NCBI GenBank assembly: GCA_027596945.1 | Contig: JADGJH010000079.1 | Coordinates: forward strand, 23,151-33,218 | Reading direction: 5' to 3' | DNA from: Physocladia obscura | Taxonomy: Eukaryota > Chytridiomycota > Chytridiomycetes > Chytridiales > Chytriomycetaceae | DNA length: 10,068 bases | In this document: positions 1 through 7,150 of the stretch, piece by piece | How the letters are laid out: each line of letters starts with the position of its first letter | How positions within the stretch are numbered: the first letter of the stretch is position 1 | Position numbers and translations under genes: made by a program | The notes under the pieces: generated by a model | What the model was told of the DNA's origin: nothing | Database searches by the model: none | Seen by the model: the letters and a program-made list of their open reading frames with translations, nothing else

Positions 1-82
1 TGAGTTAAAACAAACTGTCTGATTAATTTTATTGTAAAAAATATTGGTTACTGAATTAAGGGGTTAATTTATTTTTTTAAAG

Positions 83-101
83 TTTTTTTTTTTTTTTTTT
101 T
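83..101. repeat. T19 homopolymer tract
   Basis: An uninterrupted run of 19 T follows AT-rich sequence and is followed by another T-rich stretch. It could be an ordinary low-complexity tract, or, read on the minus strand, the A-tail of an old retrotransposed copy. No target-site duplication was identified. The length may be unreliable in the assembly. Confidence 0.8.
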
Positions 102-239
102 GCGTTGTTTTTTTCCCTCCTGTGACTTTGCTTTTTGCCCTTTTGTGCAGTGTGCATAATCATCATTTAAATATAGTAATAATTGATTCACTAGTGGAAG
201 ACTTCCAATAATAGACTTGATTGCTGGCTTAAAATTAAA

Positions 240-660
240 AAATTCGGTATATTACTTTTGTTGAAATAAAAAATTAGTCGTTACAGGCACTTCAACATTT
301 TTTTTTTGTCATTTTTGTGATGTCTGGTTGACTTTGTAATTCTGCAAAAAAGTTCTCTTCCATCACTCTATCTGATCTTTACCATCTGGTGTAGAATTTG
401 ACAGGATAGATTGCTCAGCCAGATTTTGTGTTGGTACCAAAGATAGGGAATAGCTAATAAATTGTTTGCCGGCGTCCAATACTGCCTTTAAATTGAATGC
501 CAAAAACCTTTTGCAACAATATCAGCTGTCATGGTCATTAAATAATTTGACCTAAATCATTGAGCCAGTTCTGTTTTGAAGTCCAATGGAATTGTTTCTC
601 ACGATCATAATGTTTTTTGTAATTGATTCTGTTCATTAGAGTTTGGAGCAATTAGTAGAG
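240..660 (-). pseudogene. Possible decayed coding sequence, family unknown
   Basis: I do not recognise a family here. Read on the minus strand, several protein-like stretches follow one another in different frames: one around 540-640 (EKQFHWTSKQNWLND), one around 370-510 (VLDAGKQFISYSLSLVPTQN) and one around 250-362 (EENFFAELQSQPDITK). They are separated by in-frame stops or frame changes, and no splice signals were found that would join them. This is what an eroded gene or mobile-element gene would look like. AT-rich DNA also gives such stretches by chance, so the call is weak. The rest of 1-1397, including 106- and 94-codon plus-strand open frames at 693-1013 and 1122-1406, shows no family motif or gene architecture that I can support. 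Confidence 0.25.
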
Positions 661-1397
661 AGTTGTCAAAACTACAAGTTATCAATTTTTAGATGATTTT
701 TGCTGTGCTGCCATGGGTTTCACTATTTATAGTGCATTTACCACTGCTTTGGCATTTTCCCCTTAGAAAACTAGAAAAAAAATCAAAACAATGGGATGAT
801 GTGACAGTTTTTAAAGATCTTGCCAAAATTGAATTTTGTTACTTGAAAACAATTGATAATCTCATATTGAGATTTTTTCCAAAGATCCACTCATCTCCAA
901 CTGACCAAATTTTGCAAAATACTCTAAATATTTGGATATCTTTTGACTGTTTCTCATTAATTTTCAAAGAGATTGACTCGAATAATCATTTATTCAATAA
1001 AGGGATCAAGTAGGTTCAAATTCTGGATTTTCATTTATCTTGAGAATTTTGCCATGTATATTCAATCATTGGTTCCTCTTTGAGCAAAATGAAGTCTTGT
1101 AAGCAGAATAGATAAAAATTATTGAAAAACTGTTATACTACGATGGCTTTAATACTGAATTCGGAAACAATATTGAGTTTTTTAGCTATTTTTTTGAGGA
1201 AATTGCAAACAAAAATTATGTGGCTTAGCAGAGGTCACAGCTGGAGCTCGCACACGATCGCTATATTCTGCTGTATTTCGAGAAACAAATGGCCCCAAAT
1301 GCTATTACGCTGCAGTTTGACTGTGTTTAACTCTAAGTTCGATTCACAAAATAGCAAAAAGCACAAACTGCGTTTTAATCAATATTCTTTTCTCAAT

Positions 1398-2518
1398 TCA
1401 AATTGACCCCATCACCAAATATCTAACAGTGAATCAAATGAAAATGAACAGATATGTTAGTAATTCTCCTTTTTAGCAAAAACCAAACTCACCCTTGCTG
1501 CAGAAGAACACTTCGCATTTTGTCAAAACACGTATATCTGGCAATCCAGTCCTGAAAAACAGCACCGTCAATTACCGTCAAATCTTTTTTGTTCAATTGC
1601 TCAATAATGGAACCAAGTTTTGTTGTTGTGATTCCGTCTTGTACGTCATTCGAAACAACAAATTCAAGATTGTTTGTCTTACTGAATCCTTCAAGCTTAT
1701 CAAACGCATTTCCCACTTCTCTAATATTGAATTCGTTCGGTGAATCGACAATTACACTGCTTAAATCGCGCAGTTGTTCTTTTGACAGAGATTCAAGAAA
1801 ATATTCAAGCAACGATATCGATACGCTGCTCACACTTAAATCTGTGACACCGTATTCTTTTTTGGCCACGTTCACAATTGTATTCCAAAGAGTCAAATCA
1901 ACAAAAGTTTGCGATTTTGAACCGGACAGGAACGGAAGTTGAATCACAAGGTTGTTGATTGTCGATGCGTTGAACAATACTGCGAATGATTTCAGTGCTT
2001 CGCGAATTGATTTTATGACTGAATCTGTCGTTTGAATCGTCGATGGTTCTTGGCGAAGATAGAGTTTCACTGGATTTTTGCTTGGTCCAATATAACATTT
2101 ATGAACAGCAGTAAGCAAACTCACCCGAAACCAACAAATCATCGCGCCCTTCCAATTGAGCGGCGGATAGCGCATGAATATGTCCGACCACCACAGGCTG
2201 TACAGAGTCATCAGCTTCGTCGAATACTTTCAATCCCGAAGTAACCTGTGTTTGTCGTCAATTCATCAAACTCAAAGTATTGAGTTCCGAACCGGAAGCT
2301 CCGGAAAATCTTTACTGAAATCCGATAGCGCCACCAGGAATCGACGTTGCGTTTTCGGACGAATCGATGTGTTTGAGCGTTTCAGGTTGCGCTTTCGGGT
2401 AAGAATTTTGGCGGCCCGAGCAAATATCTTATCCATCCACATGAGATTCTCTTTTCTTTTTTATGATGTTTTTCACAATGAGGTCTGGAGATGACGGAAA
2501 GTACGCTGATGTCGTCAT
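1398..2518 (-). CDS. GCLM: Glutamate-cysteine ligase modifier (regulatory) subunit, GCLM-like; 5' exon(s) unresolved
   Basis: GCLM binds the catalytic subunit of glutamate-cysteine ligase and tunes the first, rate-limiting step of glutathione synthesis in the cytosol; it has an aldo-keto-reductase-like fold. Solved exons, in transcription order, are 2245-2125, 2069-1493 and 1422-1398, giving 240 codons. Introns are 2124-2070 (55 nt) and 1492-1423 (70 nt, donor GTGAGT, branch ACTAAC). Splicing creates the junctions VSVKLYLRQEPS and QQGYLVMGSI-stop, which fit the family pattern VSxKLF... and ...SKGYI near the C-terminus. The segment FSKTNNLEFVVSND resembles the family's FAKxxxIxLLTHNDP, and WIARYTCFDKMRSVL resembles WxLRYxxxxKxRG. 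The human protein has 274 residues, so roughly 30 or more N-terminal residues are missing. Upstream, an ACACAG acceptor at 2246 precedes the first solved exon, but three frames are readable between 2246 and 2518 and no donor gives a clean join. ATG candidates lie at 2518 and 2442. Identity is firm; the 5' model is not. Confidence 0.82.
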
Positions 2519-2792
2519 CACAAAACCCTAAAAACTCAATCTCTTTAACATAAAAAACGATTTAAAAAAATGCTGGATGATAATTATCAATTTCGAAATA
2601 ACCGTATCACACGCCCGCGCGCACACTGAGGGTTTTTTATTAATAAAATATTCTCTTTCAGTGGGTACTTTTATTACAACGGTAATGTTTCTCACTCAGA
2701 AGTATTAATGATGGCACAAGCAGAATTGAATCGGCGACGAATGAAAATAGTTATTACTGCGCTGCCACTTTGATTTTTCAACTGTTCATTAC
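2519..2792. other. Intergenic region upstream of GCLM
   Basis: No gene is seen. This is presumably the GCLM promoter and 5' UTR. It contains a GC-rich patch with alternating CG near 2611-2624 that stands out from the AT-rich surroundings. I found no clear stress-response motif such as a Yap1-type TTACTAA site. Confidence 0.5.
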
Positions 2793-3234
2793 ATGCGGTG
2801 CCACATGCATCCATTAAGAATTATAAAAAGTATATATCTACTTACATTCGTGAAATTGACAAATCCGTCCCAGAAACATATACTTTTTTGGGTATCACTT
2901 GTCTCCAAAGATATTGCTGTGAGGCAACATATGATGGGTATATTATATATTCTCAATAAAATTGGGCTTCCAAGAGATCTCTATGACATTAACCCATTAG
3001 AGAGGCTTAGCACCATGACCACTCCCCAGGACGCTACAGATATGTTACCATTTTACTGGATATCTTGAGGAATCTACCGTTAATAACTCCACACTTTGAA
3101 GAATACGTGAAGTGGTAAGAAAATTGCACATGAAGGATGTTGTTATTGTAGTTTGCAATGATCAAGCTGACCACAGAGATTCAAACTATATCTTGGCAAG
3201 TTTGGATATATCAGAGGAAAAACTACTCACTTAG
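2793..3234 (+). pseudogene. Unrecognised, frame-broken coding relic (or exon of an unknown gene)
   Basis: I recognise no family. A 91-codon open frame (2793-3068) has a protein-like second half (NKIGLPRDLYDINPLERLST, then TTPQDATDMLPF). At its end the coherent reading seems to shift frame to LLDILRNLPLITPHFEEYVK (3053-3115), which stops exactly at a GTAAGA donor-like site at 3115. A third frame then reads MKDVVIVVCNDQADHRDSNY and onward to a TAG at 3232-3234. This could be a gene broken by frameshifts, or one true exon ending at the donor with the remainder in an intron. There is no convincing start, and neither flank carries a recognisable domain. It precedes the GH5 gene on the same strand, with a gap of about 180 nt, but no splice path into GH5 was found. 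Confidence 0.3.
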
Positions 3235-3301
3235 GTTTTTCCACAACTCACACACAGAAAAAGCTTAAATATATTTTTTGTTGTTTTATGAGCTAAAAAA
3301 G

Positions 3302-3415
3302 ATGTCGCAGAATAGAGAAACTAGAATCGATTTCGCGTTGGCTCACAGATTTTTTCTGTTTTCCATTGAAATCACAATTCGACGAAGAGCAATATTGAGA
3401 ACAGTATCAATTTAA
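3302..3415 (+). CDS. Upstream ORF (37 codons) overlapping the GH5 start
   Basis: A short frame begins at ATG 3302, runs 37 codons rich in Arg and Phe, and ends in TAA at 3413-3415. The last base of that stop is the A of the GH5 ATG (TAATG). It has no recognisable domain. If the GH5 mRNA starts upstream of 3302, ribosomes would meet this ORF first, and GH5 translation would depend on leaky scanning or reinitiation. It could equally lie outside the transcript. Confidence 0.3.
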   Translation: MSQNRETRIDFALAHRFFLFSIEITIRRRAILRTVSI

Positions 3416-5106
3416 TGGACAGTTTAGTTGGTCAAAGTCTTCTTGGAAGCCGCTTCGTTCAAGACCCAATCGCAGATTGGATCAAAATTGACGGTATCGT
3501 GATTGGCGAAACCAAAGAATTCGGATATAGGGTGATCCACGGAAATATTCGCCATGTACTTTCGGAAGCTCTGCAAGATTCACGAACAGTCGTTGTGTTG
3601 TATAACTGGTCCGCACAAACAGCTTACACCAAAACCGGGTTTCGGTTGGCTGATTCCAAAGACAGCGCATCAAACCCGCAATTTACTACGTTTATTGTAT
3701 CTTCGCGAATCACTCCAGAGTTTGTTGCGAATTGGGGTTCGTCAACACGAGACGCTATTGGGCAATGTCTCATTGAAAACCGTCTGGCTCAAGACTGGGT
3801 TAAAATTAATGGTGTTGTGCTTGGCGAAACGGAACAATTCAAACACGCGGCAATCCATTCTTTTGACGGAAATATTGGGCGGATTCTCATTGAATCTCTT
3901 CAAGATTCCCGTATTATTGTTGTGCTTTACAACTGGTCGACAAAAACGGCGTACACCAAAACTGGTTTTCGTCTGGCGGATCCAAAAGATTGTTTATCAA
4001 ACCCTGAATTCACAGCATTTATTGCACCATCGCGAATTACTCCAGAGTTTATTGAAAATTGGAGTCCAATACCGAATCCAAATACTTTCGTGAAATGGAC
4101 CGCTCAAAAGTCAATGTTCACTCTGAATGGCAGTAAATTTGTTCCAGTCGGTTTTAACAGCTATTGGTTCGGTTACACTGAAGAACACACGTATCCCAGC
4201 ACTGCTCAAGTGGAGCAAATGTTTCAAATCGCCCAAAAGATGGCGGCCACCACAATTCGCAGCCACACGCTCGCAATTTCATCTGGTTCGCCTGGATCGC
4301 TCCGTCCAAACTCCAATAAATTAAATCCAGATGCGTGGCCCGCGATTGACTTTGCATTTGCATGCGCACGAAAGTATAACATCAAACTTATTTGCTCATT
4401 GACCGATCCGTACAACTGGTACCACGGAAATTACGGAGATTTTTGCACGACACGTGGCGTCGAAAAGGCAGCTTTCTTCACCGATCCAAGTGTCCGCGCT
4501 GATTTCAAAGACTACATCAGGCAATGGCTCAATCATGTGAATGCATTTACTGGAATTGCCATCAAAGACGATACATCGCTGTTTGCGATTCAGCTCGGAA
4601 ATGAGCTTGGCAATATCCGGCCCAGTGCGAACTCAACTGTTGTGCCGCCCCGAGAATGGATTGCTGACATTTCGCTGTACATTAAGACGATTGATTCCAA
4701 CCATATTGTCTTCAATGGCACTGATGAATGTTTTGGGGGCCCTGTTTCTCAAGATCTTATGGTTCCCGCGTTGGACGCGTTTAGTTGCCATTTTTATTGG
4801 AAAGATTTTGCACGGTTGAACACAACATCTGGGTCCGCAGCAGCTTTTGGAAAAGGATATATTATTGGGGAATATTCGTCAAATTTCGGACAAGATTGGT
4901 TTTCTGCAGTTGAGTCGAACCCGAATGTGAAAGGAACTTTTTTTTGGGGTTTATATCCAAACGAAGATGGCACTGCAAACTCGCCGGCAATAATTCATAA
5001 TGATGGATATACTCTCAATTGGATTACAAAAGATCTTCCTCAGTTGCTGGTGTTAAGCAACCATTTTCGTAGAATGCAAGGTCTAGCTCAAATATCAAGT
5101 TTTTGA
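3415..5106 (+). CDS. GH5 family mannanase-like glycoside hydrolase with two N-terminal tandem repeat domains
   Basis: This is a 563-residue protein in one uninterrupted exon. Residues ~225-560 form a GH5 (beta/alpha)8 enzyme of the fungal endo-beta-1,4-mannanase type: the opening FTLNGSKFVPVGFNSYW (235-251), Arg282, the acid/base Glu397 in LGNELG, His459 and Tyr461 in SCHFYW, the nucleophile Glu486 in IIGEYSS, and Trp511 in FFWG. All expected catalytic positions are present, so it should be active as a retaining beta-mannanase or related beta-glycanase; the exact substrate is inferred. Residues ~21-107 and ~127-217 are two copies of one domain that I do not recognise, sharing LYNWS, TAYTKTGFRLAD and SRITPEF; they may bind carbohydrate. 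Met1 is not followed by a signal peptide, odd for an extracellular enzyme, and no upstream signal exon is evident. Its lack of introns contrasts with every neighbour. The 3' end converges with TXNDC17, leaving 136 bp. Confidence 0.9.
   Translation: MDSLVGQSLLGSRFVQDPIADWIKIDGIVIGETKEFGYRVIHGNIRHVLSEALQDSRTVVVLYNWSAQTAYTKTGFRLADSKDSASNPQFTTFIVSSRITPEFVANWGSSTRDAIGQCLIENRLAQDWVKINGVVLGETEQFKHAAIHSFDGNIGRILIESLQDSRIIVVLYNWSTKTAYTKTGFRLADPKDCLSNPEFTAFIAPSRITPEFIENWSPIPNPNTFVKWTAQKSMFTLNGSKFVPVGFNSYWFGYTEEHTYPSTAQVEQMFQIAQKMAATTIRSHTLAISSGSPGSLRPNSNKLNPDAWPAIDFAFACARKYNIKLICSLTDPYNWYHGNYGDFCTTRGVEKAAFFTDPSVRADFKDYIRQWLNHVNAFTGIAIKDDTSLFAIQLGNELGNIRPSANSTVVPPREWIADISLYIKTIDSNHIVFNGTDECFGGPVSQDLMVPALDAFSCHFYWKDFARLNTTSGSAAAFGKGYIIGEYSSNFGQDWFSAVESNPNVKGTFFWGLYPNEDGTANSPAIIHNDGYTLNWITKDLPQLLVLSNHFRRMQGLAQISSF
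3475..4065 (+). repeat. Tandem duplication encoding the two N-terminal GH5 domains
   Basis: The two units encode protein repeats offset by about 106-109 residues, equivalent to about 320-330 nt. Protein similarity is high: WIKIDGIVIGET versus WVKINGVVLGET, and identical LYNWS, AYTKTGFRLAD and SRITPEF. The DNA has diverged mainly at third codon positions, which points to an old duplication kept under purifying selection. The second copy carries a short extra loop (IHSFDGNI versus IHGNI). Confidence 0.85.
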
Positions 5107-5194
5107 TCAGCTATTGAAATAATCAAACAAATTTATTCAAAGCTTAGTTTTCAGGTAACCCTCTGATTCAGCCCTTTTTGTTTTTTCCGTCGAG

Positions 5195-5200
5195 TTTATT
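5195..5200 (-). terminator. Polyadenylation signal (AATAAA) for the TXNDC17 gene
   Basis: TTTATT on the plus strand reads AATAAA on the minus strand, about 43 nt past the TXNDC17 stop codon. A second AATAAA lies at 5132-5137. Both are in the short gap between the convergent GH5 and TXNDC17 genes, so the 3' UTRs may overlap. Confidence 0.5.
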
Positions 5201-5242
5201 TTCCCAATTTCAACCAAAGAAAAAAGAAAAAAAGCTTAATTC

Positions 5243-5852
5243 TCACTGAATAAAAACTGCCAAACTCTCCTCGGTAATCTCAGGATCAACCAATTTCTTG
5301 ATAACTTTTCCATCCTATTACGAAACAATAATAATAATTTAAAAAAAAAAATTGCGTGATCGGACACGCCATGATAAGCAAAAAAAAAATTACATGATAA
5401 CTGATACCGCACCTTTCCAAATTCGTAAATAGTTGGCACCGAGGTTGCCTGCAGAAGCAAGTGAACGCGGTAATAGTTTGTAGCAGATTTCCATGTCGGT
5501 TTGTCACCAGCGTGAGTTTCGAGGAGAATGGCGTCAGGTAAGGTGGCAATGGCCTTTTTGATCCAGGGGTCACTTTAAATAATACTGTCAGAGAGATATT
5601 GCGAGAAAAAGAGGGGGTGATAAATAACAAGGAAGAAACCTTCTGCGACTGTCTGGGCACCTTGAGAAACGATTTTACGTTCAGATTTTAAAGTGAAACA
5701 GACAGCGGATGCACAAACCATGATTCATTCGTGGCTGGATCCGGTGAACCAATAAGCTGAACAAAGACGCGGCCTTGTTCGTGCAATGCCGATTCCAAAG
5801 CTGCTGGGAATGCGGAGGCGGGATCAGTGTCGGCAATCTTGATAACAGGCAT
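5243..5852 (-). CDS. TXNDC17: Thioredoxin domain-containing protein 17 (TRP14-like), CPDS active site
   Basis: This is a cytosolic thioredoxin-like protein of the TXNDC17/TRP14 family, known for reducing small disulfides and protein persulfides or nitrosothiols using a WCPDC motif. Four exons (5852-5719, 5660-5640, 5572-5413, 5314-5243) join through introns of 58, 67 and 98 nt with the frame kept at each junction, giving 128 residues, close to the human family member (123). The start MPVIKIADTD follows an AACC context. Family marks are VQLIGSPDP (31-39, matching the GSKD region), WCPD (45-48), AGDKPTWK (73-80, matching VGEKPYWK) and the cis-Pro TSVPT (P98). Exon 2 is only 21 nt and holds the active site. 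The second active-site Cys is Ser49 (codon AGT), so the protein would be monothiol unless a base is wrong. It is divergent from the Hsp20 gene. Identity is secure; catalytic competence is uncertain. Confidence 0.88.
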
Positions 5853-6292
5853 GGTTGTTTTTTGTTTACTTTCAAATATCACCACAAATGTTGCAAAACA
5901 AAACTTCTTCTATAACAGTAACTTTAAAATTTTGAGTACACGGCGACAACAACAGTTTCTTCTTCGTAAAAAAAATATTCGGAATTGGTGATGGAAATAT
6001 TTGAAATATTCGAATATATTTAGTCAAAGAAAGCTTTCTATTTTCAGCGTCCATAGCCGAACTCTTCACTCAAATCCTTTAAAATCAGTGATATTTTTGA
6101 TGCGGCTGTCCGGTATGATGATTTTTCTTGCTGTTGCTAATGTTGTTTTTTGGGTTTCAAAGATAACCAATATTCCATTAATTCCAGTAAATATGGCGGC
6201 TTTCCTGTCTTGCAGCAGGTTTATTTCATATGAGGAACCTTCTAGAGCGCTGACCTTGGTATTTTATTATTTCTGCTTTTTTGATGAGAATT
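5853..6292. other. Divergent intergenic region between TXNDC17 and Hsp20
   Basis: Together with the heat-shock element that follows, this forms the shared upstream region of two divergent genes. I see no intact gene. A 65-codon frame without ATG is open on the minus strand at 6069-6263 and reads in a protein-like way (YEINLLQDRKAAIFTGINGI). It may be a relic or chance. The overlapping plus-strand 110-codon frame (6001-6333) runs through the heat-shock element and is probably spurious. Confidence 0.5.
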
Positions 6293-6317
6293 TTTCAAGA
6301 AATTTCCAGAATTTTCG
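6293..6317 (+). promoter_or_regulatory. Five-unit heat-shock element (HSE)
   Basis: Five contiguous inverted 5-bp units fit the HSF consensus exactly: TTTCA, AGAAA, TTTCC, AGAAT, TTTCG, that is alternating nTTCn and nGAAn. A further GAA at 6288-6290 is one base out of phase. The element ends 82 nt before the Hsp20 ATG and just before a TATA-like box, the arrangement expected for HSF1-driven heat induction. It is 441 nt from the TXNDC17 start on the other side. Confidence 0.9.
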
Positions 6318-6330
6318 ACAAAAAAAAGCA

Positions 6331-6336
6331 TAAATA
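6331..6336 (+). promoter_or_regulatory. TATA-like box of the Hsp20 gene
   Basis: TAAATA in the context CATAAATAAC lies 14 nt after the HSE and 63 nt before the Hsp20 ATG. The spacing suits a core promoter with a short 5' leader. AT-rich background makes the match modest on its own. Confidence 0.45.
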
Positions 6337-6398
6337 ACGCAAAACGCAAACTCCAAAAAGAAAATAAACCAAATTCAAAAAACAAACAAACACAAAGA

Positions 6399-6935
6399 AT
6401 GAGTAGTACTATTATCTTCCCACGAGTCTTGAACCGCGACCCACTCTTCCGCGACTTTGACCGTCTCTTTAATGCCCAACTCAATGCTCTTTCAACTATC
6501 GACAACCAAAATAACGAAGTTGCTTCTGCGTATTGGGGTGGAAACTTCCACGCTCGCCTCGACTTGACTGAAGCTGATGACGGATACCATATACATGCTG
6601 ACCTTCCTGGAGTCAACAAGGTTCGTTGCAACCAAAAAGTTTTTGAACACTTTGTTTAAAAAAAAACGAAAATTATTTTAAAACAGGACGAAATTAGCAT
6701 CACCAGCAAAGACGCAATCCTAACAATCTCCGGTGAACGTTCTGCGAATAAGGAGGTCAAAGATGAGCAACGTCATATTATTGAACGTTCATTTGGCAAG
6801 TTTTCGAGAAGTGTCCGTTTGCCGAATGACGCAAACGTCGAAAAAGTTACAGCGAAATTGGACAACGGTGTCTTGGAATTGGTTGTTGCAAAGAAGGCAG
6901 TGGATGAAAGAGTTAAGAAAATTTCTGTTCAGTGA
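6399..6935 (+). CDS. HSP20: Small heat-shock protein, Hsp20/alpha-crystallin family
   Basis: This is an ATP-independent cytosolic chaperone that forms oligomers and holds unfolding proteins during stress. Exons 6399-6620 and 6687-6935 join across a 66-nt GTTCGT...ACAG intron in phase 0, giving 156 residues, typical of the fungal and plant 15-18 kDa class. The N-terminal arm (1-45) has FPRVLNRDPLFRDFDRLF. The alpha-crystallin domain runs from about FHARLDLTEADDGYHIHADL (50-69) to KLDNGVLELVVAKK (131-144) and includes the conserved LPGV (69-72), LTISGER (86-92), SFGKFSRSVRLP (109-120) and NGVL (134-137) blocks. The C-terminal KKISVQ carries an I-x-V motif at 153-155 that docks neighbouring subunits. 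Regulation is shown by the perfect HSE upstream. The TXNDC17 gene lies head-to-head. Confidence 0.96.
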
Positions 6936-6969
6936 TCAATTTTTCTTGTTACCTGGGTGAAGATTGTGA

Positions 6970-6975
6970 AATAAA
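6970..6975 (+). terminator. Polyadenylation signal (AATAAA) for the Hsp20 gene
   Basis: A canonical AATAAA occurs 34 nt after the Hsp20 stop codon, in the gap between the convergent Hsp20 and GH76 genes. Confidence 0.6.
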
Positions 6976-7150
6976 ACAGATATATGAGTCACTGAAATTT
7001 GATTTTGCCTTTCGCCAGAAGTTTTGAAATTCGATTTTAATTTATAGTTTGATTTGTTCTTATAACTATATACAAACTAGAGAGAAAAAAAAAAAGCGCC
7101 ATGAAATTATAAAAAAAAAGATAAACAGCACAATTGCCACCAGAAATAAT

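Noticed and set aside
693..1013. 106-codon plus-strand open frame
   Set aside because: Hydrophobic start, no family motif, no splice or promoter context, and AT-rich DNA gives open frames of this size by chance. I could not support it as a gene.
1013..1030. GGTTCAAATTC, similar to a tRNA B box
   Set aside because: No matching A box, acceptor stem or anticodon arm could be folded at the right distance upstream.
1589..1942. 117-codon plus-strand frame
   Set aside because: It is antisense to the well-supported GCLM exon; Ser/Phe-rich composition is typical of a shadow frame.
3554..4093. 179-codon plus-strand frame overlapping the GH5 repeat region
   Set aside because: It is a shifted-frame shadow of the GH5 repeats, Leu/Arg-rich, with no independent start context or domain.
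5249..5254. Plus-strand AATAAA as a GH5 polyadenylation signal
   Set aside because: It lies inside the last TXNDC17 exon on the opposite strand, 143 nt past the GH5 stop. It may be used but there is no way to tell; coding constraint explains it.
6242..6631. 129-codon minus-strand frame
   Set aside because: It runs antisense through Hsp20 exon 1, its promoter and the HSE; composition (Ser/Arg/Phe-rich) is that of a shadow frame.
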